Of a DNA stretch of 64,000 nt, positions 39,441 through 49,306 are shown one piece after another. The DNA is from Mycobacteroides salmoniphilum. GTDB lineage: Bacteria > Actinomycetota > Actinomycetes > Mycobacteriales > Mycobacteriaceae. The notes below the pieces were generated by a model. The model did no database searches and was not told the DNA's origin. It worked only from the letters and a program-made list of their open reading frames with translations. A program made the translations under genes and the position numbers. Location: NCBI RefSeq assembly GCF_004924335.1, contig NZ_CP024633.1, forward strand, positions 1,302,001-1,366,000. Reading direction: 5' to 3'. Numbering within the stretch: position 1 is the stretch's first letter; each line of letters opens with the position of its first letter.

Positions 39441-40028
39441 GTGCGAAAGTGGAAGCGCGTCAACGCGTCTGATGGGACTCGGCTACGTTCGGAGATGGAG
39501 CCGCACGAGGCAGCGCTCGTACAGTCGATGGTCACGTCAATGTTGGCAATGCTGGACGAGCGCGAATCATCCACGCCTAGTGACGAATTGGAGCAGTTGA
39601 CCGGTATTCGCACGGGAAACTCCGAGGCCCCCAGCGATGTCACTCTGGGGCGGCTGCTCCCGGATTTTCACCGCCCCGACCAGGACGACACCAGCAGCAT
39701 CGAGGCGGTCAGTGGACTCAACAGCGCGCTACGCAGCCTGTATGAGCCCGAAATCATCGACGCCAAACGCGAGGCGGGACAACGGTTATTGCGCACGCTT
39801 CCTCCTGAGGGCGGACGGTTCGAGCTGTCCGAGGAGGACGCGCGCGCATGGCTGACCGCGCTGAATGACGTGCGACTGGCGCTGGGAGCGATGCTCGGGA
39901 TCGACCGCGACGGGCCGCAGGAGCTACCCGCCGACGATCCGATGGCCGGACATATGGACATCTATCACTGGCTGACCGTGATGCAGGAGTTGCTGGTGCT
40001 GGCGCTGATGGGGAAATCGGCGGTATGA
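39441..40028 (+). CDS. DUF2017 protein, AosR-like (Rv1332)
   Basis: This 195-residue DUF2017 protein corresponds to Rv1332. That protein has been described as a redox-sensing actinobacterial regulator (AosR) that raises mec-cysO-cysM expression with SigH. Matching segments are MRKWKRV, PSDELEQLTGIRTG, LYEPEIIDAKR and WLTVMQELLVLALMG. As I recall, AosR senses oxidants through a CxxxC pair near the N-terminus. This protein contains no cysteine at all, and an in-frame TGA two codons upstream of the GTG start rules out a missing N-terminal extension. The ATG of the next gene overlaps its stop (40025-40028). Confidence 0.85.
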   Translation: MRKWKRVNASDGTRLRSEMEPHEAALVQSMVTSMLAMLDERESSTPSDELEQLTGIRTGNSEAPSDVTLGRLLPDFHRPDQDDTSSIEAVSGLNSALRSLYEPEIIDAKREAGQRLLRTLPPEGGRFELSEEDARAWLTALNDVRLALGAMLGIDRDGPQELPADDPMAGHMDIYHWLTVMQELLVLALMGKSAV

Positions 40029-41050
40029 GCCAGTTCTCCGGGGTGATCACCGACGTTCCCGGAATACTCGTGGGGCATCACCAGCGGCTGGACGCCGATG
40101 CCGTCCTCGGATCGGGCTGGGCCACCGGTACCACCGTGGTGCTGGCGCCACCGGGGACCACGGGCGCGGTCGATGTGCGCGGCGGGGCTCCGGGAACGCG
40201 TGAATCCGACCTGCTCGATCCGGCCAATACGGTCTCGACGGTCGACGCCATCGTGCTCACCGGAGGAAGCGCCTACGGATTGGCCGCCGCCGACGGAGTG
40301 ATGCGCTGGCTGGAGGAGCGAGGCAGGGGAGTGGCGCTGCCCGGTGGCACTGTGCCCATCGTCCCCGGGGCGGTCATCTTCGATCTGCCCGTGGGTGCCT
40401 GGAAGAATCGGCCCGACGCTGAATTCGGATACCGGGCCGCGGAAGCTGCCCATGATGCGCCGGATTGGGGTGCGGTGGGCGCGGGTGTCGGAGCCCGGGC
40501 CGGAACCCTCAAGGGGGGCATCGGGTCGGCCAGCGTGAGTCTGGGCAACGGAATCGTTGTCGGTGCCGTCATTGTCGCCAACCCTGTTGGGCTGGTGATT
40601 AATCCGTCGACAGGGCTGCCTTGGGACCCTGCGTGTGCACCGGAGCTGGGCGTGCCCCCGGCCAGCCAGATTGCAGCGCTGGCCGCGTTGCCCGACAAAT
40701 CAGTCTCGTTGAACACCACGATCGGCGTGGTGGCGACCAACGCCCCGCTGACCAAGGCGCAATGCCGTCGGGTGGCGATCGCCGCCCATGACGGGTTGGC
40801 CCGCGCGATCAGACCGGCGCACACCCCGATGGACGGGGACACGTTGTACGCGCTTGCGACCGGGACTGGCGAGGGCGATGCCGAGGCGGCGATGAGCCGC
40901 TCGGGCGAAGAGCAGATAGCTCTGACTACCTCGGTGGGGATCGCCGCCGCCGACTGTGTCGAGCGGGCCGTGGTGCGCGCGGTGGTGGGCGCCGGGAGCA
41001 TTGCCGGAATACCCGCATATCGTGACGTGTTGCCAGGAGCGTTTTCGTAG
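40025..41050 (+). CDS. P1-family (S58, DmpA/NylC-like) self-processing aminopeptidase
   Basis: This 341-residue protein belongs to the P1 peptidase family, whose precursors cut themselves to create an N-terminal nucleophile. The likely cleavage is between Asn230 and Thr231 in VSLNTTIGVVATNAP, as in NylC. Other signatures are GGSAYGLAAADGVMRW and GAVGAGVGARAGTLKGG. It corresponds to Rv1333. The natural substrate is unknown. It is translationally coupled to the aosR-like gene by ATGA and precedes mec by 36 bases. Confidence 0.9.
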   Translation: MSQFSGVITDVPGILVGHHQRLDADAVLGSGWATGTTVVLAPPGTTGAVDVRGGAPGTRESDLLDPANTVSTVDAIVLTGGSAYGLAAADGVMRWLEERGRGVALPGGTVPIVPGAVIFDLPVGAWKNRPDAEFGYRAAEAAHDAPDWGAVGAGVGARAGTLKGGIGSASVSLGNGIVVGAVIVANPVGLVINPSTGLPWDPACAPELGVPPASQIAALAALPDKSVSLNTTIGVVATNAPLTKAQCRRVAIAAHDGLARAIRPAHTPMDGDTLYALATGTGEGDAEAAMSRSGEEQIALTTSVGIAAADCVERAVVRAVVGAGSIAGIPAYRDVLPGAFS

Positions 41051-41086
41051 TGCTCCGCCACGGCGTCAGAGGGAGAGGAAAGGCTG

Positions 41087-41503
41087 TTGGTGCTTCGTAT
41101 TCGTGCTGACCTGGTCGAGGCCATGGTCAAGCATGCCCGTGCCGACCACCCCGATGAGGCCTGCGGCGTCCTGGCGGGTCCGGAGGGGTCCGATCGTCCC
41201 GAGCGGCACGTGGCCATGATCAACGCCGAGCGGTCTCCGACTTTTTATCGCTTTGATTCCGGTGAGCAGCTTCGCGTTTGGCGCGAGATGGATGACGCCG
41301 ACGAGGTTCCGGTGGTTGTCTATCACTCTCACACCGCGACCGAGGCCTACCCCAGCCGTACCGATATCAACTTGGCCGCGGAGCCCGATGCGCACTACGT
41401 CTTGGTGTCCACTCGCGATCCGGAGCAGCATGAGCTGCGTAGTTACCGGATTGTCGACGGGGTGGTCACCGAAGAGGACATCACCATCGTCGAGCAGTAC
41501 TAG
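41087..41503 (+). CDS. mec: CysO-cysteine peptidase Mec (JAMM metalloprotease)
   Basis: This 138-residue zinc enzyme releases cysteine from the CysO-cysteine adduct. The JAMM motif HSHTATEAYPSRTD is complete (HxHx7SxxD), and Glu24 in DEACGVLAG is the partner glutamate. Start TTG 41087 follows GAGAGGAAAGG; the next codon, GTG 41090, is an equal choice. It is the first gene of the mec-cysO-cysM operon (Rv1334-Rv1336), which makes cysteine without free sulfide and resists oxidants better than the CysK route. Confidence 0.96.
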   Translation: MVLRIRADLVEAMVKHARADHPDEACGVLAGPEGSDRPERHVAMINAERSPTFYRFDSGEQLRVWREMDDADEVPVVVYHSHTATEAYPSRTDINLAAEPDAHYVLVSTRDPEQHELRSYRIVDGVVTEEDITIVEQY

Positions 41504-41512
41504 AGAAAAGGA

Positions 41513-41794
41513 ATGTCCACAGTGTCGATTGAAGTATCGATTCCCACGATCCTGCGCACTCACACCGGCGGCGAGAAGCGCGTCGCCGCAACGGGTTCTA
41601 CCTTGCAGGCGGTGATCGCGGATCTGGAGTCCAACTATTCCGGGATCTCCGACCGACTCGTCGACGACGGTAAGTTGCACCGTTTCGTCAACATCTATGT
41701 CAACGACGAGGACGTGCGGTTCTCGGGTGGGCTGGACACCGTGATCGCCGATGGCGATTCGGTCACCATCCTGCCCGCTGTGGCCGGTGGCTAG
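41513..41794 (+). CDS. cysO: Sulfur carrier protein CysO
   Basis: This 93-residue ubiquitin-like protein ends in AVAGG; the terminal glycine is thiocarboxylated and its sulfur is used by CysM. The fold-defining parts VEVSIPTILRTHTGG, KLHRFVNIYVNDEDVRF and DSVTILPAVAGG are present. Compared with Rv1335 as I recall it, a short Pro/Ser loop before KLHRF is missing. The ATG lies nine bases after mec and follows AAAAGGA. Confidence 0.95.
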   Translation: MSTVSIEVSIPTILRTHTGGEKRVAATGSTLQAVIADLESNYSGISDRLVDDGKLHRFVNIYVNDEDVRFSGGLDTVIADGDSVTILPAVAGG

Positions 41795-43415
<1,621 letters not shown>

Positions 43416-43419
<4 letters not shown>

Positions 43420-44270
43420 CCAGCCCGAGCGCACCTATCGGGATATTCGATTCCGGCGTAGGCGGATTGACCGTCGCGCGGGCCATCATCGATCAGCTGC
43501 CCGACGAAGACATCATCTACGTCGGTGACACCGGCAATGGACCCTACGGTCCGCTGACCATTCCGGAGATCCGCAGGCACGCCCTGGCCATCGGCGACGA
43601 CCTCGTCGGACGCGGGGTGAAAGCCCTGGTAATCGCCTGTAACACGGCATCGGCGGCATGTCTGCGCGACGCCCGAGAGCGCTACGCTCCGGTGCCGGTT
43701 ATCGAGGTGGTGCTGCCCGCGGTGCGGCGTGCCGTGCACACCACGCACAACAACAAGATTGGTGTCATCGGCACCGCGGCGACCATCGCGTCGGGTGCGT
43801 ACCAGGACGCGTTCGCGGCCGCGCGCGACACCGAAATCACGGCCGTGGCGTGTCCACGGTTCGTCGATTTCGTCGAGCGGGGCATTACCAGTGGACGTCA
43901 GGTGCTGCAGCTGGCGGAGGGCTATCTGGAGCCCCTGCAGCGGGCTCAGGTCGACACCCTGGTGCTGGGCTGTACGCACTATCCGTTGCTGTCCGGACTG
44001 ATCCAGCTCGCTATGGGCGAGGACATCACGTTGGTGTCGAGCGCCGAGGAAACTGCCAAGGACCTGCTGCGGGTGCTGTCGGAGAGAGATCTGCTGCGGC
44101 CACATCCGGATAACCCGAGTGCCTCGCGTCCGAACCGCATTTTCGAGGCAACCGGTGATCCCGATGCGTTCCGCACCCTGGCGGCCCGATTCCTCGGTCC
44201 GGCTGTGACGGCAGTGCAAACTCGAGCTAGCGGTGTTCCGGGTTACACCGAAATTGCAACACCTCTCTAA
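43416..44270 (+). CDS. murI: Glutamate racemase MurI
   Basis: This 284-residue enzyme supplies D-glutamate for peptidoglycan. The two catalytic cysteines lie in [12 protein letters not shown] (about residue 75) and [12 protein letters not shown] (about 185); [15 protein letters not shown] is the N-terminal substrate loop. It corresponds to Rv1338. It starts inside the last codons of the rhomboid gene (four-base overlap). Confidence 0.96.
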
Positions 44271-44312
44271 CCCTCTGCCGAGACGCTTGCCAGACGTGGC
44301 AAGCTAGGGGCT

Positions 44313-45074
44313 GTGCGAGTCACCGTGCTCGGCTGCTCAGGCAGTGTCACCGGACCGGATTCACCGGCGTCTGGTTACCTCCTGACGGCACCGGATGCGC
44401 CACCGTTGGTCGTCGACTTCGGTGGCGGTGTCTTGGGCTCTCTGCAACGTTTCGCCGATCCCGGGTCGGTGTCCGTTCTGCTGTCGCACCTGCATGCCGA
44501 CCACTGCCTCGACCTGCCCGGTCTGTTCGTGTGGCGCCGCTATCACCCGAATCCGCCCAAGGGCAAAGCGATCATGTACGGGCCCGCTGACACCCTGGTG
44601 CGGGTAGGCGCGGCCTCCGCCGAGATCGGGGGCGAGGTCGACGATTTCACCGACATCTTCGACTTGTATGCGTGGAGTGAGGGTGTGCCCGTCGAATTCG
44701 GGTCGCTCACCGTGACACCCACCAGGGTGGCGCACCCGCCGGAGTCCTATGGACTGCGGATCGAGGATACGTCGGGCGCCGTCCTGGCCTACAGCGGAGA
44801 CACCGGCATCTGCGATGCCGTGGTGGAGCTGGCTCGCGATGCCGACGTGTTCCTGTGCGAGGCGTCGTGGACGCATATGCCGGGGCACCGTCCGCCGGAC
44901 CTTCACCTGTCGGGGACCGAAGCGGGCCAGATCGCGGCCCGAGCGGGTGTGAAGGAACTGCTGCTGACCCACATCCCGCCGTGGACCTCGCGCGAGGACG
45001 TCATCGCGGAGGCCAAGTCGGCGTTCGACGGGCCGGTGCGGGCCGTGGTCGCCGGAGAGAGCGTCGACCTGTAG
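44313..45074 (+). CDS. Metallo-beta-lactamase-fold cyclic-nucleotide phosphodiesterase (Rv1339-like)
   Basis: This 253-residue protein has the metal motif [15 protein letters not shown] (HxHxDH), a later [11 protein letters not shown] and LLLTHIPPW. Rv1339, its counterpart, was reported to be an atypical class II cAMP phosphodiesterase whose over-activity lowers cAMP and raises drug susceptibility. It would oppose the cyclase encoded at 18715. Start GTG 44313. It lies between murI and rph as in M. tuberculosis. Confidence 0.88.
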   Translation: MRVTVLGCSGSVTGPDSPASGYLLTAPDAPPLVVDFGGGVLGSLQRFADPGSVSVLLSHLHADHCLDLPGLFVWRRYHPNPPKGKAIMYGPADTLVRVGAASAEIGGEVDDFTDIFDLYAWSEGVPVEFGSLTVTPTRVAHPPESYGLRIEDTSGAVLAYSGDTGICDAVVELARDADVFLCEASWTHMPGHRPPDLHLSGTEAGQIAARAGVKELLLTHIPPWTSREDVIAEAKSAFDGPVRAVVAGESVDL

Positions 45075-45123
45075 CTCTGCCACTCACACTCGGCACTACG
45101 GCGGAGACGATAAGGTCGAGGGC

Positions 45124-45903
45124 GTGTCCAGAAGAGAAGACGGCAGACAAGACGACGAGATGCGCCCGGTAACCATCACGCGGGGATTCACTGCGCACCC
45201 GGCGGGTTCGGTGCTCATCGAGTTCGGCCAGACGCGGGTGATGTGCACCGCCAGTGCCACGGAGGGCGTGCCGCGCTGGCGCAAGGGCTCTGGACTTGGT
45301 TGGCTGACAGCCGAATACGCGATGCTGCCGGCCTCTACGCACACCCGCAGCGATCGCGAATCGGTGAAGGGGCGCGTGGGTGGTCGTACCCAGGAGATCA
45401 GCCGCTTGATCGGGCGGTCGCTGCGCGCGTGTATCGATTTGTCGGCATTGGGGGAGAACACCATTGCCATCGACTGCGATGTGTTGCAGGCCGACGGCGG
45501 AACCCGCACCGCGGCGATCACCGGCGCCTACGTGGCGCTGGCCGACGCGGTGACTTACCTGGCCGCACATGGCAAGCTGGCAGATGAGGAGCCACTGTCC
45601 TGCGCGATCGCCGCGGTGAGCGTCGGTGTGGTGGACGGCCGGGTGCGTGTTGACCTTCCGTACGAAGAGGATTCGCGGGCCGAGGTTGACATGAACGTGG
45701 TGGCCACCGACACCGGTACGTTGGTAGAGGTGCAGGGCACCGGCGAGGGTGCCACCTTCCCGCGCACAACACTGGACAAGCTGCTGGACGCCGCGGTGGG
45801 AGCTGCCGAGCAGCTCTTCGTTCTGCAGAAGGAAGCACTGGCATTGCCGTACCCGGGTGTGCTGCCCGACGCGCCGCAGAAGAAGGCGTTCGGTTCGAAG
45901 TAG
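45124..45903 (+). CDS. rph: Ribonuclease PH
   Basis: This 259-residue phosphorolytic exonuclease trims tRNA 3' ends. Typical sequences are [59 protein letters not shown] and [18 protein letters not shown]. Length is equal to Rv1340. Start GTG 45124. The rdgB gene follows ten bases after the stop, as in most actinobacteria. Confidence 0.97.
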   Translation: MSRREDGRQDDEMRPVTITRGFTAHPAGSVLIEFGQTRVMCTASATEGVPRWRKGSGLGWLTAEYAMLPASTHTRSDRESVKGRVGGRTQEISRLIGRSLRACIDLSALGENTIAIDCDVLQADGGTRTAAITGAYVALADAVTYLAAHGKLADEEPLSCAIAAVSVGVVDGRVRVDLPYEEDSRAEVDMNVVATDTGTLVEVQGTGEGATFPRTTLDKLLDAAVGAAEQLFVLQKEALALPYPGVLPDAPQKKAFGSK

Positions 45904-45913
45904 GCGTGGGGCC

Positions 45914-46534
45914 ATGAAAATACTTGTCGCAAGCCGCAACCCAAAAAAGTTGGCGGAGTTACATCGGGTTCTCGAGTCTTCGGGGGTTACTGGGGTCGAG
46001 CTGGTTTCGCTTGCCGACGTGCCCGAATACGAGGAAGCGCCCGAAACCGGTGCCAGCTTTGAGGACAACGCACTGATCAAGGCGCGTGAGGGCGCGCGAC
46101 ACACCGGATTGGCCTGCGTCGCCGATGATTCCGGGATTGCGGTGGACGCGCTGAACTGGATGCCGGGCGTGCTGTCCGCGCGCTGGAGCGGACGTCATGG
46201 AGATGACGCCGCCAACACCACGCTGCTGCTCGCCCAGCTTTCCGACGTGCCCGATGAGCGTCGCGGCGCCGCGTTTGTCTCAGCGTGTGCGCTGGTGACA
46301 CCGGAGGGCGAAGAGGTGGTTGTGGAGGGACGCTGGAAGGGCTCCGTCGCGCGGGAACCCGCGGGGCAGAACGGCTTCGGTTATGACCCCATCTTTGTAC
46401 CGCGCGGCGGTCTGCGGACCGCGGCGGAAATGACACCCGAAGAGAAGGATGCGGTATCGCATCGCGGGCGGGCGCTGGCGGCGCTGCTGCCGATGCTGCG
46501 CAACCTGGTGAACCTCGGCCGCACCGCGCCCTAG
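45914..46534 (+). CDS. rdgB: XTP/dITP pyrophosphatase RdgB
   Basis: This 206-residue house-cleaning enzyme hydrolyses deaminated purine nucleotides (dITP, XTP). The phosphate-binding SRNPKKLAEL, the metal site VADDSGIAVDALNW and the late SHRGRAL are present, along with FGYDPIFVP. The ATG at 45914 gives the family N-terminus MKILVASRN; the frame is open further upstream only inside rph. It corresponds to Rv1341. Confidence 0.96.
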   Translation: MKILVASRNPKKLAELHRVLESSGVTGVELVSLADVPEYEEAPETGASFEDNALIKAREGARHTGLACVADDSGIAVDALNWMPGVLSARWSGRHGDDAANTTLLLAQLSDVPDERRGAAFVSACALVTPEGEEVVVEGRWKGSVAREPAGQNGFGYDPIFVPRGGLRTAAEMTPEEKDAVSHRGRALAALLPMLRNLVNLGRTAP

Positions 46535-46543
46535 CCTCCTGGA

Positions 46544-46573
46544 GAGCAGCCCCCCGCGTGCGGGGGACTGCTC
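46544..46573. terminator. Bidirectional hairpin between rdgB and the MDR oxidoreductase
   Basis: GAGCAG (46544-46549) pairs with CTGCTC (46568-46573), and inside it CCCCCGC pairs with GCGGGGG, with one C-A mismatch. It fills the 47-base gap between two convergent genes. There is no T-run, so termination would rely on the stem alone or on Rho. Confidence 0.6.
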
Positions 46574-46581
46574 ACGAGGGT

Positions 46582-47517
46582 TTATGGCTGCAGGATGATC
46601 TTTCCGCGGGCGTGGCCCGTCTGGACATACTCGTGGGCCTGGCGCGCTTCGGTCAACGGATAGGTGCGGTCAACGGTGACTTTCAGTTCGCCGTTGCCTG
46701 CCAGTCGAATCAGTTCCGGACGGGAGGCGAGCCGTATCTCGGTGCCCGCGTCGGCACCCGGGGCGCCACCCAGCGCCTTGAAGCCATCGCTTGCGGCACG
46801 GCCGAATCCGGCAATCGTCGCGATCCTGTCTTTGTCGGCAACGAGCGCCAGGGAAACGTCGGCAGCCTCGTCGGTCCCGACGAGGTCGAGGGCCGCGTCG
46901 ACGGATCCGATGGCGCTGACACGGTCTTGCAGACCGGGGCCGTACTCGACGGGAATCGCGCCGTAACCACGCAGCTGGTCGTGGCGGGCGGCGCTCGCGG
47001 TGGCGATCACTGTCGCACCGCGGGCCTTCGCGAGCTGGGTGGCGAGCAGCCCCACACCGCCTGCGGCACCGTGAATCAGGACGGTGTCGCCCTCCGTGAC
47101 GTTGGTGGCTTCCAGGAGATGGACCGCGGTCTGGCCGGTGAGGAGGAACCCGGCGGCTTCGGCAAAGGACAGATTCGCCGGCTTCTTGAACACCTCATCC
47201 GCCGAGGCGATGACCTGGCCGGCATAGCCACCGATCTGCCCCGCAGCGACGACGTCGTCGCCGGGTTTGAGCCCGTCGACACCTGGACCGACGGCTGCGA
47301 CTGTTCCGGACACCTCGAGACCGAGGCGCATCGGGAGATTTCCGGGATCGGTACCGAAGGCTCCCGAGTACAACTTCCAGTCGATCGGATTGACGCCGGC
47401 GGCCTTGACGTCCACGAGGACTTGGCCCTCACCGGGACTGTCGATCGGCACCTCGCGGAGTTCGAGGACATCGGATGCGCCGTATGCGGTGGCGACTACT
47501 GCGTGAGTGGTGGTCAT
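46582..47517 (-). CDS. Zinc-independent MDR (quinone-reductase-like) NADP oxidoreductase
   Basis: This 311-residue medium-chain dehydrogenase has the GroES-like start (ASDVLELREVPIDSPGEGQVLV, AAGVNPIDWKLY) and a nucleotide-binding motif VLIHGAAGGVGLLATQLAK (about 145-163). No zinc-binding cysteines are visible, so it resembles quinone reductases (QOR family). It has no equivalent in the M. tuberculosis block between rdgB and Rv1342c. I used ATG 47517; a TTG four codons upstream is possible. Its substrate cannot be told from sequence. Confidence 0.85.
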   Translation of the reverse strand: MTTTHAVVATAYGASDVLELREVPIDSPGEGQVLVDVKAAGVNPIDWKLYSGAFGTDPGNLPMRLGLEVSGTVAAVGPGVDGLKPGDDVVAAGQIGGYAGQVIASADEVFKKPANLSFAEAAGFLLTGQTAVHLLEATNVTEGDTVLIHGAAGGVGLLATQLAKARGATVIATASAARHDQLRGYGAIPVEYGPGLQDRVSAIGSVDAALDLVGTDEAADVSLALVADKDRIATIAGFGRAASDGFKALGGAPGADAGTEIRLASRPELIRLAGNGELKVTVDRTYPLTEARQAHEYVQTGHARGKIILQP

Positions 47518-47584
47518 ACCGCTATCCAAGCCGCATCTTCATGTCAGTATTCCTGACATTGGAGATTTCTTTTCGTATGGAGCG

Positions 47585-47944
47585 TTAGACGCCGAACTGC
47601 TCCTTGACCTGCTTGGTGCGGTAATGCTCGACGATGAAGCCGAGCAGCGGGATCGTGCCCGCGAGCAGCGTGCCGGCAGTGCGCGGCCACGGCCAGCGCA
47701 CCTTGATGGCCAGATCGGTGGTGAAGATCAGGTACACGAAGTAGATCCATCCGTGCACAATCCCGATCCAGCTCGGCGGATGCGGAACGTGCTCAATGTA
47801 TTTGAGCCACATTTCCCAGCAGAGGGCGATCAGCCAGACGCCGGTGGTCCACGCCAGAATGCGATAGCGCCACAGCGCGCCGCGGATCTTCGCGACCGGG
47901 GTGGTGACTACGGGCGCGTCGGGCGTGGCTTCATGCTCGGTCAC
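47585..47944 (-). CDS. DUF3817 small membrane protein (Rv1342c-type)
   Basis: This 119-residue protein has about three hydrophobic segments (25-48, 58-80, 88-104) and the motifs RYRILAWTTGVWLIALC and IGIVHGWIYFVYLIFTTDLA of the DUF3817 family. It is a paralogue of the protein at 23157-23510. Its ATG overlaps the stop of the lprD-like gene (47941-47944), so the two are coupled, matching Rv1343c-Rv1342c. Function unknown. Confidence 0.87.
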   Translation of the reverse strand: MTEHEATPDAPVVTTPVAKIRGALWRYRILAWTTGVWLIALCWEMWLKYIEHVPHPPSWIGIVHGWIYFVYLIFTTDLAIKVRWPWPRTAGTLLAGTIPLLGFIVEHYRTKQVKEQFGV

Positions 47945-48309
47945 GGGGCGGGCTTCCTATCTTCTTCGGCCAGGGCGGCGAGGTAAGCGTTGTACTCGGT
48001 GAGTGTGCGGTCGGCCGGGTCCGGCTTCGCGGCGGCGGGGCGGGCAGGCAGCAGCCCTTCGGGTATCTCGGTCACGCGATCAATGGGCGGCGGGGGTGGA
48101 CCCTCGTCCTCGTACTGGACGAAGCGCCGGTAGGCCCAGATCACAAAGGCCGCGAACAGCGGCCACTGCAGCGCATAGCCAAGGTTCTGGCCGTCACCGG
48201 TCACCGACTCGAATCGCTGGAACTGCCAGTAGGCCAGACCCAGGAACGCGAGCGCACTGACGCCGACCAGCACGATGAGTGCCGGTCTCCGACGCCGTGT
48301 AGTGGACAC
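47941..48309 (-). CDS. LprD-like small membrane protein (Rv1343c-type)
   Basis: This 122-residue protein starts at GTG 48309 (VSTTRRRRPALIVLVG); the longer open frame upstream is a shadow of the gene at 48357. Two hydrophobic segments (about 10-27 and 43-62) flank QNLGYALQWPLFAAFVIWAYRR. The soluble tail is rich in Pro and charged residues. Rv1343c (LprD) is listed as a lipoprotein; here no cysteine follows the first helix, so lipid modification is doubtful. Confidence 0.82.
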   Translation of the reverse strand: MSTTRRRRPALIVLVGVSALAFLGLAYWQFQRFESVTGDGQNLGYALQWPLFAAFVIWAYRRFVQYEDEGPPPPPIDRVTEIPEGLLPARPAAAKPDPADRTLTEYNAYLAALAEEDRKPAP

Positions 48310-48356
48310 CTTCTGACGGTACCGCGTGAGGTGGATGCGGATGCCAATGCCCCTGG

Positions 48357-49085
48357 TCAGCGCTTCGGTCCGAGGAACTCGTCGAGACGCGCGGTGGCCG
48401 CCTTGCGGTAGATGGAGGCCACGTACCTGGTCGATCGGCTCCAGGGAATGTCGAGACTGTCGAGTGTGGCGGTGAAGAGCCCGAGGATGTCTTCGGAGCG
48501 GTTGGTGAAGTGGTATCGGATGCTGGCGACCCCACGGTCGTTGGCGATCACCCGGCAGCCGTCGCTGTGTATCAGGCCGCGAAGAAAGTCCTCGGTGGCC
48601 TGATCGACGAGGTCTTGCTGCCACGGTTCGAGGGCGATCTTGCGATGGTGCTTGCGACCGGGGCCGTGCTGAGGGAACAGGCAAGGCCAGTGTTTGGAGT
48701 AATGGGACACGTCGACGCAATTGCCGACGCGGTCAACGATCGACGCGTGCTGGCCGGGCATGAGTGCGTCGATCGCTTTCCGGCACTCGGCGATGATCTC
48801 GGGGTATTTTGTGTCGCACGTGACTCTCAGGCGCCATGTTCGGGGAGAACGCGAGACGTAGCCGTCGCCGAGATACATGCCCAAGAGGTATGCGTAAGGG
48901 CGGGCGAGGAGTGCGCTGAAGCCGTGCCTGGTGCATTCGTCTGACCGTCGCACCTGCTGCGGAGCGCGGCGCCATTGGCACACAGTGCGGCGCGGAATTC
49001 CCGTTTGTCGCGATATCGCACAGTCGTTGAGGCCAGCGTTGATCAGGTGTCGGACTGATTCGTACCGCTGATGTGATCGCGTCAC
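48357..49085 (-). CDS. Freestanding HTH-LAGLIDADG homing-endonuclease-like protein
   Basis: This 242-residue protein, from the GTG at 49085, begins with a helix-turn-helix (about 16-40, DCAISRQTGIPRRTVCQW). It then has two LAGLIDADG-type helices, LLGMYLGDGYV (67-77, Asp74) and LRGLIHSDG (168-176, Asp175). The end is TARLDEFLGPKR. The pattern is that of a single-chain LAGLIDADG nuclease with no intron or intein around it. An upstream GTG (49145) would add 20 residues. It reads away from tRNA-Leu, whose 5' end is only 21 to 81 bases off. Such genes are scattered in actinobacterial genomes; whether it cuts DNA or acts as a regulator is unknown. Confidence 0.78.
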   Translation of the reverse strand: MTRSHQRYESVRHLINAGLNDCAISRQTGIPRRTVCQWRRAPQQVRRSDECTRHGFSALLARPYAYLLGMYLGDGYVSRSPRTWRLRVTCDTKYPEIIAECRKAIDALMPGQHASIVDRVGNCVDVSHYSKHWPCLFPQHGPGRKHHRKIALEPWQQDLVDQATEDFLRGLIHSDGCRVIANDRGVASIRYHFTNRSEDILGLFTATLDSLDIPWSRSTRYVASIYRKAATARLDEFLGPKR

Positions 49086-49165
49086 TGTGCCCCAACCACG
49101 GCCCAACTTATCGGCTGCCACCGACAACGCCCGGAACAATCTCACCTGTAGGATTGCCCTGCCAT

Positions 49166-49252
49166 GCGGGCGTGATGAAATTGGCAGACATGCTGGCTTT
49201 AGGTGCCAGTGCTCGAAAGAGCGTGTGGGTTCGAGTCCCTCCGCCCGCACCA
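49166..49252 (+). tRNA. tRNA-Leu (anticodon TAG)
   Basis: The 87-base gene folds with acceptor stem GCGGGCG (49166-49172) and CGCCCGC (49242-49248), and CCA is encoded (49250-49252). The D arm contains AAATTGGCAGA. The anticodon stem is CTGGC/GCCAG with TAG at 49200-49202. A long class II variable arm (GTGCTCGAAAGAGCG-like) precedes the T arm GGGTTCGAGTCCC. The anticodon TAG reads CUN leucine codons. Confidence 0.96.
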
Positions 49253-49292
49253 AGGGTCTCGTGGGAGACCCGGTGCAATCTCCATCCGCGCC

Positions 49293-49306
49293 TAGACTTG
49301 AAATCG
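49293..49306 (+). promoter_or_regulatory. Candidate -10 for a leaderless FAAL transcript
   Basis: TAGACT (49293-49298) fits the mycobacterial -10 pattern TANNNT. It ends seven bases before GTG 49306, the spacing seen for leaderless genes whose mRNA begins at the start codon. No Shine-Dalgarno sequence precedes this GTG. Confidence 0.45.
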
